The position numbers and the translations under genes were made by a program. Under the pieces are notes generated by a model. That model worked only from the letters and a program-made list of their open reading frames with translations, did no database searches and was not told the DNA's origin. From assembly GCA_905178155.1 (NCBI GenBank), contig CAJINV010000003.1, positions 10,237,979-10,301,978 of the forward strand: a DNA stretch of 64,000 nucleotides, given 5' to 3'. The DNA is from Amoebophrya sp. A120. Its lineage: Eukaryota > Sar > Dinophyceae > Syndiniales > Amoebophryaceae. Each line of letters starts with the position of its first letter. The stretch's first letter is position 1. Positions 1-11,689 of this stretch are shown here, one piece after another.

Positions 1-2
1 AA

Positions 3-200
3 CAAAAAGAAAAAAAGAAAAAATCGAAAAAGGAGAAGAAAAAGGACAAAAAGAAAAGGAAAAAGGAAGCTGTGCGGAAAAAGGAAGACAAAAACAAAAA
101 AAAGTCAAAAAAAGAGAGGAAAAAGCCAAAAAAGAAAAAGCGCCACTCCTCCAGTAGCGAAAGCGATTCTTCCGAAAGCGAATCCTTATCCTTGTCATAG
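3..200 (+). CDS. C-terminal tail of a lysine/serine-rich protein (5' end outside window)
   Basis: The frame starting at base 3 is open from the window edge to a TAG at 198-200. It encodes about 65 residues: roughly 45 that are mostly Lys with some Glu, Asp and Arg, then a terminal Ser/Glu/Asp block ending SESLSLS. The A-rich DNA at the window start is therefore coding, not a poly-A tract. Such a basic tail with a phosphorylatable acidic end is common in nuclear RNA-binding, splicing and corepressor proteins; the family cannot be named from the tail alone. The start codon and any domain lie upstream of the window. Confidence 0.75.
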   Translation, partial: QKEKKKKSKKEKKKDKKKRKKEAVRKKEDKNKKKSKKERKKPKKKKRHSSSSESDSSESESLSLS

Positions 201-3200
201 AGACGATTTGTATGCGTGGCTTTTTGCGCTGCCGTGTCGCCTGTTGTTGTCGATGGACGCTACCAAAAAGAAAGATTGCGATCACGTTCACGACCTCAAA
301 TGCAGCAGCTCCCGGGCATTGATATGATTACTCAAGCACAGTGCGAGTGTTCATCCCCATGGCACTTCCTCTGAGTAAATATTGTGCACGAATGACAGTG
401 TTCTCAGCAACTGCAACATCTTCTGAGACTGGAGAAGACGAGGCGGCCGCGACGACGAGTTGTTTTCAAACGACGAGATTTTTGTTCTGCATCGTTTTCT
501 ACTGCGTGCGCTTGAAGATGAAAGCTACTGCGTTTTCGCAAAAGCTACATGATGTAAGTTCGTGGTTCGTTGCGTGCTGGAGAACCATCGATACTGACAT
601 ATTTACTATATTGTAACTATATGATTTTCATTTTTGCACTTCGTCAAAAGCAAAATAATATGCGCGAGCAAATTCGAACTAAGCACACGCAGAGGTATAT
701 GTAGCCAGCTGCGTGTGGATGGCTTGCAACGCGCCGACACCGAGGCGCATATGCTACATGTCCTACATGTGCTCCGCGGCTGCGCGCGCGCCCCGAAAAA
801 TTTTGAGACCCTGACGCTGTGAGACCTAAAGGAAAGCAATTCGCGCTACGAAATCTTGTTGGCGATTCTGCTAAGGGAAAGCAAATCGCGTTGGCGATTC
901 TCTAGGATCGAGAAAAAAGCACACACATTGGCGATTCAGATCCGCAATGTTTTTGTAGATCTTCCCTTCTCCCGGGGGACCCGCCATCTCCGGGGGATCC
1001 ATGCTCCAGTCCCCCGGGGACGGGATCCGCTCGGGCCTCGGGGAATCCGCCCTTCCAGGGTGGGTCGGCCTTCCCCTGGGGGCCCCTCCGCCTGTTCCCC
1101 AGGGGGATCCTCCTCGAGCAGGATCCGCCCCTTCCCCGTGGGCTCCGCTTTTCCACAGATGAGGCCTCCGCTTTTCTATTCTTTGCCGGGATCTGCCTTC
1201 TCTCCAGGGGGAATACAAAAAGAGGCTGACCAGACAAGAATCAGGGCGATGCTCTTGGCGGGTGGATTAGCCAAGAGTGTTGCGCCAGTTCTGTAGCCTT
1301 TGACTGCGGCGCCACCCATCCCGCGGTGTTTCGTTGTGGTATGTGCTGACCCCGATGATTGGGCCGCAGCGTATTTTCACGCTTGTGGATATGGGCCCTG
1401 CGGCTTTTTTATTTTTTGTGTTCTTCCAACGGCGGGCCGGTTGGTCCGTCTGCTAGCTAGCTTTCTCCGGGTGCGGGATCGGGAGAAATGCGAAACATCG
1501 CGAAAATTAAAGAAACGCGCGAAGCGAAGGCAGGACGGGCGCCGCCCGCCTGCGGGCTCGTCCACGACCTAGCTCGAGGCCGCGGCGCGCGTCGGGAGCA
1601 GCATGGCCAGGAGGGAGAGCCTGGCCGCGCTACGTCTCTCTGCCCCCTACTTGTATTGCTGTGGGGCAATGTGCTCTCCCGCTCTGCAGTTTTTTTCTTG
1701 ACTCGTTGAAAGTGTTGTAAAGATGGAAGCTCAGGAGCAACAGGAGCCTGGTACGGTACCCGGGTCGCATAGGTGGTAAAGAAAGGCGGCCCCAGTGGAG
1801 AGAAGCAAGGGCGAGTGCGTGCGCGTAGCTTTGGCGCGTTTCGGTGTGTCGGGTATCAGGGACAGAAATCGCCAGGGGCCCGGATTTGGGGCAAACGAAG
1901 AAAAGCGGAAACGCGGAAAGAGGAAATACTTATATAAAGCACCGGGACAGCAGCTCGCCCCGGCGCCGGATTTCAAAACGGGAGCGGCTTCTGGGGGAGC
2001 CCCACCCCACCGCCCGCCCGCGCGCGCCCGCCCCCTGCTCGTGGCGAAGGCCTTCAGTCCCAGCCATGCAGTCGGCGTCCCCCCCTCGTGAACCCCGCGT
2101 CGCTTTTTGCCCATGTTTACAGGCACTCCCGGGGCGCGCATTGTCACGAAACACGGCGATCGAACCCTGCGGCCCTCGCTCGTGACCCCCGCCACCTTTG
2201 TAGCCGTAGCTACCCGTCGCGGCCATGGCGGTGGGTAGCCCGCGCACTCGCTCTCCCTCCCCCCCGCGTTGCCCCGAAGCCACTTGGCGCTTTCTGAGTA
2301 GAAAAGCAGCATGAGCCCCGGGACGTGCCTCGTGACCCTCGTGGTTCGTTTGAAAGACTTGAAACAAAGTAGCTCTGCGGCGTCCTCGGTGGGCTTCCAG
2401 CCACACTTGAGTGCCGTCAGTCTGCGAAGAGCAAGAATTGAGGCCCTATGTGTAGTTGGTGACGCGAGATCTTAGGACCCCGCCGGCATGAACGCTCTAG
2501 CCTGGCTGTCGATGTCCTTTCTTCTAGGTGAGGCACGCTCATTCAGGCCGTCCGGCAGCAGCAAAATCGCAGGACGCCTCAACGAACAACGGGCGCGCGC
2601 GCGATCACGTAAGAGGACTCCACGGCCTACGCGACTGCTTGAAGAAGTTCGAGAAAAGGGTCCACGGCGATTGGTAGCAGAGCTGCAGCAAGCGCCCAAA
2701 AAAATCTTGAGGCGCCCGCGTAGTCATGGTGTGTCCTCTTCTAGAGGTGCGAATTTGCCGCAACTCCTGCTGGGTGGCCGGCGCTATCCTGTGCAAAAGT
2801 ATCGCACCCGTTTATGCCTAGCCGTATTGCTGTTCATGAGCTCGCTTAGATTTAGAAGCTGGCGGGAGGTTGGCGAGATGAGTGTGGCGGTAAGAAATGG
2901 CGCTGAGTCGGGGAGAAGTGGCAGGGCGTTGGTGTTGGCGTCGCTACCGCCCCGGCCTAGTGGCGTGGCGCGTCACTTCGCCGCGGCGAGTGGTATGGAG
3001 TGAGGCCGCCCCCGAACGGCTCGAGCCCTGGAGCTTTCTCGGCATTTCCCGTCAATAAGGCCGGCCGGCAGTTTGAGCACCTATGGAGCTTTTTTTTGTA
3101 TGGAAGCAAATCAGGCACAGCAGCTTGCGCGGCCCCTGTGCCAACGTTTCGTGGCGGGGGACAATCGCCCACCGGCCTAAAAGGCGACAATAGCGGGCCA

Positions 3201-3978
3201 GCAACGTCGGCGCCCTTCTCAGGCGCCCGCCGCGTGAGATTCCGGCGCGCGCGCGATTCACTTGGACTGCCCAAATAAAGGGCTTCCAAGATGAAATTGC
3301 GCGCAAAATCACCACAGCGAAGCCGAACGGCACGGCCGCGATTTTGGGGTCTTGCTTTCATTGATTTTGGGCGACGGCGAAGCCGGCCGCCTTTTCGCCA
3401 GGTGGTGCGTGGTTGCCCTGGTGTTGGGAAGCTCCTGAACGAGCGTGGTCCCTTCGTGAAAAATGGGCCGCAGAAAAAAAAACGCGTCAGCGTTAACGCT
3501 AGGCCGCGCGCCGTGATATGGTTCCTTGAGTATTTTCGAAAGCATCCATTTTGGAAGAGCGCGCCCATTGAATTGTGGCGGAAAAGTCGGCAAGCGCCGC
3601 TACTTTTGCCAGCGCACTTCTTGGGGGGGTAAAAAAGAAAAGTTTGCGGGGAGTCGCCTAGGCCTAATTCTGAACGCGCAGCCCGTCGCCCCGTCGATCC
3701 CACAAGAGGCGCGGGAGGCCCGTTGTCAAAAGACGCCAAGAGTAAGGCCTGGAATGAAAGGTCGCAAAGACTTCAGGATGTATTTCGGCATGTAGACTCT
3801 CGAGCGCCCTTTTGTGAGCCCGCTGGCGCGCTGAAAAGTGGCCGGGTCGCCTCCGGGGCCGGGCCCCGACGAGGCCGCTCATTGCCAGGAAAAGGGGGCG
3901 CGGCCAGCGGGGTGGTCGGGGCGGGGGGGTGCATTTTTGCCCCTTTCGGACCCCCCCTTCCGGGCACCCCTTCGTGGT

Positions 3979-4078
3979 AGCTTCGACACAGCCTATGCCG
4001 ACCCCCTAATCCCCATTGGAGACTGCCGACTTTGCGTGCCCATAAATGGCAGCTTCGACACAGCCTATGCCAACCCCC
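3979..4078. repeat. 28-bp direct repeat pair
   Basis: The motif AGCTTCGACACAGCCTATGC followed by C-rich sequence occurs at 3979-4006 and again at 4051-4078 with one early difference. No function is visible. Confidence 0.7.
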
Positions 4079-4799
4079 CTCCCCCCCCCTCCGACACACC
4101 CCCCAGGAAGGACTTGACTGCTGGCGCCCCCGCGTTCGCAGTATCCGGGTGGAGAGGGAAGAGCAAAATATGCTTGGCCGCGTCCAGAATTAGATCCGGA
4201 AGAGGAGGCACGGTTGTCCCTGTCAGGAGGCCTCAGGAAGGCCTGTGCATCTTCAGCAAACCAAAGTGCTGCGGACTCATCGAAAAAAGGAAAGGGCCGG
4301 ACGGCGGACAGGGACGACGAAGAGGGGCGCCAGCATGCACGTGGCCAACAAAAAAGAGCGGGCGCTGTCCCCCCAAGAGTAAAACTGTTTTTGCCACCGT
4401 AAAAGTGATGGCATTTGCCGACGTTACCGCCCTAATTGAGGGAGTGAGAGAGTGAGGGAAGCGCTTGCCCGTTGTTTCTCGTGCCCGAATTGCGTTGCTT
4501 GTGAAATTGCAGGCGTCGCTACAACGTGGCCCCGCTGGTGTGTTCGTGTTGCCTTGCGCCGCAACATCACCCGGCCCCGCCTCGCCCTTCAGCCAGCCTC
4601 TGAAGGCCGTCCGGTTTGGTTTCCGGCGATCCCGAAACACTTGCCACGGGCTGCGGATATTCAACGAGAACGCCTCCGGGTGATTCGCCGGCTCGTGCAG
4701 CCGCTCAGCAGATCGATGAGTGTGGAGGAAAGCCGGCAATCTTTGAGGGCAGCCGCTTACGCTTGAAGGCGGTCAAGATAATTGGATGGTGGCCAAGAT

Positions 4800-4925
4800 A
4801 TTCTGACGCCAATCAGGCAACTTGGGACGGCAGTCGAGCAATTTTTGACGGCAGTCATGCACTTTGCGACGGCAGTCCGGCGATTTTTGACGGCAGTCGC
4901 GCAATTTCGAAGGAAGTCAAGTAAT
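4800..4925. repeat. Minisatellite of about 20-bp GACGGCAGTC units
   Basis: Four or more imperfect units of the form GACGGCAGTCG plus CAATTTTT follow each other, ending in a diverged GAAGGAAGTC unit. The frames running through it carry no other protein signal. Confidence 0.6.
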
Positions 4926-5511
4926 CTTGAAGAGGGTAACAAAGCAGCCAGCTTCCGCGCCCCCCCCTGTTGTAGTCGAACGCAAGCCAACTTGGCTTGC
5001 ATTCGATTGGTTTTTGACTTTCTTCAAAAATACCCTGACTATTTTCTGACCTGCCGGGCTTTCGCTTCACGTTCCAGCGCTCTCCAGACTCAACCTGCAG
5101 CCAATTGGCGCTGCCTCGCTCGTCTCTTTTCGGCTTCTGGCGACCACCTCGCGCAAAGGGCCCGGGGTGCGCGGCCCTTCGGACCGCCAAGAGTGTTTTT
5201 GTAGCTGCGCCCACAGGTGGACTGCCGGCCCTTCTCTTTTTGTGGGAAGCGCGGCTGTGGTCATTGTTTAGCAGTGGGGGCCGTTGTTTTTGTTAGCGGG
5301 CTGCACATCCACGGCGTATTTGCAAGCTACATCCTGCTTTTCGTTGGCAGTGGCGCCTGTCGCGTTTTTGTCGCGTGCAACCACCCTAACAAACCGCGAG
5401 CGACCCGGGAAGCAAAGAAATATCGCGCACGCAGGGACGCGGCGACTGTTTTGCGTGCCGTCGCGCCCCTGTTTTGGTTGTCGACCGAGGGGCAGGGGAA
5501 AAAAAGCTCCG

Positions 5512-5695
5512 GAGGCTGCTAAGTGGAGGGGGCCCATTTGCAAAATGCAAATGGCCCGTCTTCGCAAATTCGCCCAGTGCTCCACGAACTAAATCACACG
5601 ACGAGGCTGCTACGTGGAGGGGGCCCTTTTGCAAAATGCAACTGGCTCGTCTTCGCAAATTCGCCCAAAGTGCTCCACGAACTAAATCACACGAC
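5512..5695. repeat. Two-copy tandem duplication of about 91 bp
   Basis: Unit 1 (5512-5602) and unit 2 (5603-5695) both start GAGGCTGCTA and end CTAAATCACACGAC, with a few substitutions and small indels. Each unit carries a short inverted motif around TTTGCAAAATGCAA. Confidence 0.85.
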
Positions 5696-6223
5696 AACGG
5701 CAGACGCAGGAAGCAAGCCCACACGCTAGGCGCCCGGCTGTTCTTCGTTTTATTTCTGGAGCCCCCCCCGCCCGCACCCGCGGTGCCCGCATCGGGCCCA
5801 TGGCGTCGGGGCTGGTCCCCAGAGGGAAATGCTGCAAATTTAAACGCGCAAAAATTCGCGGCGTTTTTCTTTTTGAAATGGGCACCATTCCGTTCGGCGT
5901 CACGTTACAGCGGGTCCGCAAAAGGAAAAGCGGGCCCGCGGCCGGGGCGAAGTCAAGAACGAGAGCGCGATCGACCTCACCTCCGCTGTGGCGTTTATAT
6001 TTCTTTTGCTTTTATTTTTATTGGCCAACGCCAAGCAGATCGGGCTCGGGCCTCATTACTCAGCAGAAGTTTTTAAAAGTTGGTGGTTGGATTTGAAGAA
6101 TACTCGTGAGCGAACTTTTTTGCAGCAGAGAAAAAGTCGAAAACGGGGCCGCTCTTTCTATTCTTTGCATTGCCTTCAGTCCCCCTTTTCGGTGTTTGGC
6201 TGTGTTTCTGCCCTGTTGTTTGC
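5696..6223. other. Spacer upstream of the LicD-like gene
   Basis: I see no gene. The motif CAGATCGGGCTCGGGCC at 6036-6052 recalls GATCTGGTTGA-type motifs found inside the P2X intron. Confidence 0.4.
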
Positions 6224-8959
6224 ATGCCATTAGTGGACTTATATGAGTGCGATATTTTTGTATTTGCACAGAATAAGCGCTGGGACAGTTTTGCAGACGG
6301 GTACGCGGCGCCCTTCAATCCCTTTATGCAAGAAAAGATGTATTATTTTCACGACCACGAACACTATCACGACTACGGTCTGCCTCCATGTTGTTGCAGA
6401 TGCATGACTGAGCACGCAGGGGGAGCACAAGGGTCTTGCTTGCGCGACACTGTCAAGATCGATGCGCACGACAAGAACGACAGTGAGCGCCTTGAATGGT
6501 CTCTGTGGCTCGTCGTGAAATTGTTCTGTAAGTGCAGTAGCTCTTTGCATGTGTTCGTCCTTAATATGGGACGGACAGAACGTTTATTCTCAACTAATTT
6601 TTTTTTTTCGATGGGGCGCGCCGATACCTAACTCCCATGCATGGATGTTTGTAGATGCTTTTAAATTAGGCGTCGTCTAGCTAGTGAAGTAAGTAAACTA
6701 AGATAAGTAGCTAAAGACACAAGGAGCCGGAGGTGTAGCAGATCGGGCTGGCTCGCTCTTCGTGGATGCATCCACAAAGAGACAGCCGATGCCGGAGGCT
6801 GTTCTGCTCCTTGTGTCTTTAGCTATCTTTTTTATCTACTTTACTAGCTAGTCGACGCCATTAGAGATGTTGATGCATGCAAATGACACCGCAGTTGCCG
6901 ATGCTTTTCCGCCCCTTTGAAAAAAAAAAATCAGTTGAGAGTAAGCGTTCTGTCCAGGCCATACTTAAAATTAGATGGCTATCCATTCATAGGCTTTTTC
7001 AGTGTTAATGAGACGCCCCCGCAGTCGTGACGCACTTTTTCCATCTGATCTCCTCGCGGCTCGAGATCGCAACTCAAACTCTTCCCGACCGCAACTCAGC
7101 TTCTACCAGCATCCAGGCATGGGCAGCAACCGCAACGCCAACGTCGACCCCTGGGACTGCGCGACTTGCCCGGTGGAAGCGGAGAATGCTTGGAAGAACG
7201 AGACGGCGACGATGGATGTTGCTTGGTAAAAGTACGACGGAGAGAATCTACGGCAGCCACTTTCGCGTGTCAACCCGGTATCGTGACATCATGGAGCTGC
7301 ATCAGGCCTTTCATGCCTTTCTTGCTTCGCCACTTTTTGCCAACGCCCTCGGCGGACAGGCTTGCCCATACTCCCTCGGGTTCGGCAGTCTTCTTAGTTA
7401 CGAGCGGCATCAGGGAGTTTCCCCGTACGCAAATGACGGCGATGTTTTCGTTCCCAGCGCATTTTTTCGTGTGGTCGAGCGAGCAGCGGTGCGCGATAAA
7501 GGCTTGGCATCTGCGTCTAAAAGAACGAGTCACGGGGGCACAAGCATGAGCGGAAAGAACGACGTCAAATTTGTTACCTTCTCACTTTCGCACGGAAGGC
7601 TCGAGAACCAGGCCCGTCTGCGAGAGTCACCAACTCAACGCGTTTCTCAACCGGCGAATCAAGGCAGCTTTCCAGATGCGAATCCCGCGCAGACGGTGGT
7701 CCAAGAACGCTTGTCTCCAATTGGGACAGACGAGAAGGTGGCTGTCACGTACACCTCTGTGCCTGTCGATTCGATAGACGACATTTTTGCTGCTTCCGGC
7801 GCGAAGTACGTTCTACATTTGAGCGACGAGAGCTGGACGTCTTACGCCCATCTTGCAATCAAAAAGCAACCCACGGGAGAGCAGGTGAAGAAAGCACACG
7901 GCACCTGGGCCATGCAGTGGGACCCGCCGACGGGGGGTCGCTTTGTGATGCAGCACGACAGCAAGAGAGATGTTGCCGAGATGAGAGACAGGGAAAAAAG
8001 TGCCCCGATAGAAATAACCCAGCGGAGCAATCCCGAACTGCTACCGGACGGCTCAGGTGGAAAGCGATACACCTACATCGATCTCTCTGTGTTGGACCCA
8101 ACGTATGGCGCGCCGACACACACATCCTGCAAGGCGGGCTACAAAACTAGTCCCGACAAAGCAGTCGGGTTCTTTCTTCAACAAAAAGAGCGGACTAACG
8201 TACCTCTGCGGTGGCGGACTGCGCTTACGGCGGAAGAAGCTGGTGGCGCTAACGCACAAGGAGAAGGTCTCTCATCTGCCATCAAGCATTTTCCACCCAC
8301 GCAGGAGGTCCTGCTGCACGATGCCAGGAAAGAGGACGCTGCATCTCCGAACGCGCGGCTGCTCACTTCAACACGGGTGCGCATTTTTTCAAATTCTACC
8401 TTGCGCGACAACATGCTGAAAGGGTGCTACGGCGAGAAGTATCTAATCCCCGACCACTTTTGGAATCAGGAAAAGCAGCTCTGGGTAGTGGTGAAATGAG
8501 GCGGTGCGCACGAGAGAGGGCGAGGACGGCAACAGCGTCGCAGCAGCCGAGCAAGATGATCGCGAAAAGGTGCACATTTATCCTTCGTTGTACGACTCGG
8601 GGAAAATCGCGGACGGCTCTATCGATCTTTTTCTGTCTTCTCACGTTTTGGAACATCTGGGGAACCTTCCACGTTTTCTGCGCAGCGAGCTCTATCCGAA
8701 GATGCGCCATGGTGGATTGGTCTTCTCGGAGGTGCCAGACCACGACCGGAACTACATTTTGAAAACGTTTGGGGGACAGTTTTATCTCACCTTCCCGACG
8801 CCGGAAGGAATCGAGAACCTTTTCCGCGACGCAGGTTTCGAGCCGGTGAAAAGCTGGGTTGGAGACGGTGGGTTGCACATCCGCACAATGCACCGAAAGC
8901 CGGATTTGGCTCATCAAAAGATTCGTGGCTCTGCAACTTCCTACCAGAAGGCGGGATAA
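6224..8959 (+). CDS. LicD/fukutin-like transferase with a C-terminal methyltransferase-like half (four tentative exons)
   Basis: Exon 1 (ATG 6224 to 6527) ends at GTAAGT. An acceptor TTTTTCAG at 7002 joins it in matching phase to a frame running to about 7225. The next frame (about 7257 to 8484) has the spacing of LicD-family phosphotransferases: YSLGFGSLLSYERHQ, then ANDGDVFVP where the family has GTLLG..R and PWDDDVD, and later GCYGEKYLIPDHFW. The last frame (about 8501-8959) reads IDLFLSSHVLEHL, HGGLVFSEVP and a final FRDAGFEPV, which are motif IV and the end of a class I methyltransferase. The glycine-rich SAM-binding motif I is not seen. The frame moves by +1 at about 7226-7257 and about 8485-8551; these could be tiny introns, indels or decay. 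WSLWLVVKLFLLM at the first junction could be a membrane anchor. LicD enzymes modify surface glycans, but family membership is inferred from motif spacing only. Confidence 0.5.
6558..6973. repeat. Foldback hairpin filling the first intron of the LicD-like gene
   Basis: The arms (about 6558-6735 and 6806-6973) are imperfect reverse complements. Matching pairs include GGACAGAACG/CGTTCTGTCC, a T-run/A-run pair, and CTAAAGACACAAGGAGC/GCTCCTTGTGTCTTTAG, centred on GTGGATGCATCCAC near 6769. The structure spans nearly the whole intron 6528-7002. Confidence 0.9.
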
Positions 8960-10204
8960 TGCAGGGACTGTGCTCGGCTCTGCGCTAGGTGCGGTTGGAT
9001 GGAGGCGGCGTAGTCCGGCACCTCAATACAATACAATGCAATACAATAGTACATCAAAAAATTGAATCAAATGCCACAATGGAAGCGGTGCTTGACTGTG
9101 AAGGAAATGCTGTCGATTGTTCGCAGGCATACTTGACGCATGGACAAATCGTCCTGAAAAACGTGAGCTGTACAAACCGATGACAAGGAAAAGGTAAGTA
9201 GCCAAATAATACTACTAGCGCGAGCACCTCATAACGTGAATTTTCATCCCCTGCTTGAGGCTGAGCCGCCGACTGTAGTCTACTACCTGATATTACTCAC
9301 TAATGTTTCTTGTTTCTGTCAGTCTGTTTCTTTTTCGAGATAACGAGCCGGACGATGCGCGTCATCTTATAACAAAGCTAGACTCTGCCGGTCATCTTCA
9401 TTAGGCACGTTGACGTTGTTGACGTTCATGTTTTATGGAAATGCGTGAAGTGGTGCGCTGCTCCTGCTTCTATGTTCTTTCTCCTACTGTGTCAGTAGGT
9501 ACCCGCATGCTGATGCTGTCCTCTTGCTGGTGATCGCGGTGAAAGTACGTAGCGGATTTGTGTCGTGTATGTAAGAACCAATCCACGCGGCGTGCGCCGC
9601 GTGGGAAAAAATAAAACAACTCTTCAGCGTCTGTGTCAAATTCTGTCTGCCCTGAAAAATTTTCGCGCTCGACTTTGTCGCCTCTAATAGAGTGGCCGCG
9701 TTTGGCTTCTCTCGAAGTGGCCAAATTCGGGAGAAGACAAAGACGGCCAGCTTTTGGCTTCGTCTCTGAGGCCCAGACTAGCAAACAAACAACGAGGTCG
9801 CTTCTTGCTGTACAAAAGTGGCCAGCTTTAGCGGCTTTTATTTCAGAATCCCGGTCAGATCAGGAAGAAACCAGGAAAGAGCTCGCCTGCTGTTCGCTCC
9901 CTAGCCCGGCCTCGCTTTTTGCTTTTACAAAAGCGGGCAGCTTTGGTCTCTTGTCAAAGTGCCAGGCGCTTGAGCGACCGGAATCGCGACAGCAGTGCGC
10001 GAAGCATCTCAACGCGAATGAGGCCCAGTCGGGCTCTTTCCACACGGCGAAAATCTCGCGAGCAAGCGAAACGGCGATAGCAGTGCGCGAAGCAGCTAAC
10101 GAGCAGCGACTCCCATCCGGGCTTGTTTCACACCGTGAAAAGGGCCTGGTTGGCAAATCGTCGGCGTTTTCGTATACACTTTTGTTCAATCGGTAGAAAA
10201 CGCT
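8960..10204. other. Spacer after the LicD-like gene
   Basis: A CAATA microsatellite lies at 9024-9050. A short frame from ATG 9079 (MEAVLDCEGNAVDCSQAY) reaches possible donors GTGAGC near 9162 and GTAAGT near 9193 and might be a first exon, but no partner exon was found. At 9740-9950 the motif AAAGTGGCCAGCTTT and variants recur about three times. Bases 9965-10120 hold two diverged copies of a GCAGTGCGCGAAGC-containing stretch. Confidence 0.4.
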
Positions 10205-10705
10205 CAGCAAACCTTCAGAAGAAACCTCCTGAAGAACTTCAGAAGAGTTGACATTTCTTCTGAAGAAAGCTTCAGAAGGTTTTTAGCTTTCAACCTTCAG
10301 AAGACCTTCTTGAAGGTTTTTCGACCTTCAGAAGGTCAAAAAAGGTTGGCCCTTTTTTTTTTTTTTATTTTTTGGCAAAAAGTGACGTTTTTCATTTTTA
10401 ACCTTCAGAAGGTTTTGAAAAATCAGCCTTCAGAAGGTCAAAACCTTCTTGAAGGTCCAAAGTCAACGCGTGCCAAACCTTCAGAAGATTTTTTTGCTCA
10501 AAAACCTTCTGAAGGTAATTACCTTCTGAAGGTTCACAGAAAAAAATAAACTTTCGCGGCGCAGGATCTGACGCCGTTTCAATTTTGCTCGTTTTTTGAA
10601 CTGCTATTTTTAGAACCTTCTGAAGGTTCGTCGACTCTTCTGAAGAATTTTCTTCTGAAGGTAGTTTTGATTTTTCAATATCTTCTGAAGAATTTTCTTC
10701 TTATT
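10205..10705. repeat. Cluster of CTTCWGAAG palindromes
   Basis: About twenty copies of CTTCAGAAG or CTTCTGAAG, often extended to the 13-bp palindrome ACCTTCWGAAGGT, occur in 500 bp at irregular spacing in AT-rich DNA. Nearby copies can also pair with each other. No ORF explains it. Confidence 0.9.
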
Positions 10706-11689
10706 ATTTTTTGCGAGAAGTCAAGAGCTGGGTATATAGTGCTCGTAAAAATTATGTAAAAAACTAAACAGTTAACAGCTTCCTTTATTGGGGTTTGTCA
10801 GTGGATTTGAGAACATTCGCACGCATTTGCACGCGTTTGCCCCGGCGCCGAGCTCGCTGGCAGCTGTTCGCTTCTCCCTTTTGCAAGCAAGTGACGCAAA
10901 GCGCTTGCTGCGTTGCATCCTGCGCGTAGCCTCAGCGCGTTCGCATTCGCCGCGATGCATTCTGTTTCCCGAACTGAAGCACCAACGTGGGCCACCTTGA
11001 CGCAGGCCATGGCTATCAGTGTTTCCATGTTGGAGGCCGTGAGGTCGTAAGTTGCTTGGCAAACACGTGCGGGGACGGGCGAGGGCCAAAAATGGCACAG
11101 AGACTTGCGAACCTGCTGGCATTCCGTCGCTTCTTGGCCTCATGAATTTCCTGGGCTCCGCCTATGGTTATGGCGAAGCGTCGGTCTTTTGGACCTTCGC
11201 CATTGCGGACCATTTCCTCGGTATTCCGCGACGCTATTGCCAACGCCTCCTCTGACCAGCGGCGGGCGCTCGCCATGGATACCGTCGAGCTCATGACGGC
11301 GGTCGTGGGTTCTGAGGATTGTTGGCACTGCCTTCGCGATTGGTCTTCTGAGTTGGTCTACGCTTTTGCGGTATGGCTATCGGGGAACAGAGCTGGCGGC
11401 CTAGCAGCTAGCTCGGGCCATTCTGGTCTATCGTCCTGTGTCGTTTCGGGATGGAGCAGGGGGCATCTGGGGCGATCGTGTTGCAGGTGAGTGGGATCGA
11501 TTTCCGTGGCCAACTATGGGGCCGCAGTCTCTGGCTTAAGCGCGCACCTTGTCGCCAAGCTTTTTCCTTTGCGGCGGGGCTCTTCTTTTAGAGGGGAGAG
11601 ACGAGCGGCCTGCGGGATAAATGTTAATATTCTCGCTCAGCCGAAGAGGAAGATGGCGTCGCCAATGACGCTGCCACGTAGTAGCTATC
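10706..11689. other. Spacer without a supported gene
   Basis: Only overlapping frames of weak composition on both strands are present. Nothing recognisable was seen. Confidence 0.4.

Larger units (their letters stand above)
201..5511. other. Spacer without a supported gene
   Basis: No reading frame here has convincing composition. The long frames at 856-1296, 1731-2406, 2957-3739 and 3838-4455 come from GC-rich DNA open on both strands. Bases 960-1160 hold many short GGGGGATCC/CCCGGGG-type palindromes. Bases 3150-3440 share motifs (GGCGCCC runs, GTGAGATTC) with 34480-34680 and 53060-53230, which suggests an old dispersed repeat. Confidence 0.5.

Noticed and set aside
856-4455. Several long ORFs on both strands in GC-rich DNA
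   Set aside because: Overlapping frames on both strands, biased composition and no conserved motif; they reflect a lack of A/T-rich stop codons.
8485-8500. 16-nt intron or programmed +1 frameshift at AAA-TGA
   Set aside because: The phase fits, but other introns here are at least 120 bp and a single indel or a 60-70 nt intron fits equally well; not asserted.
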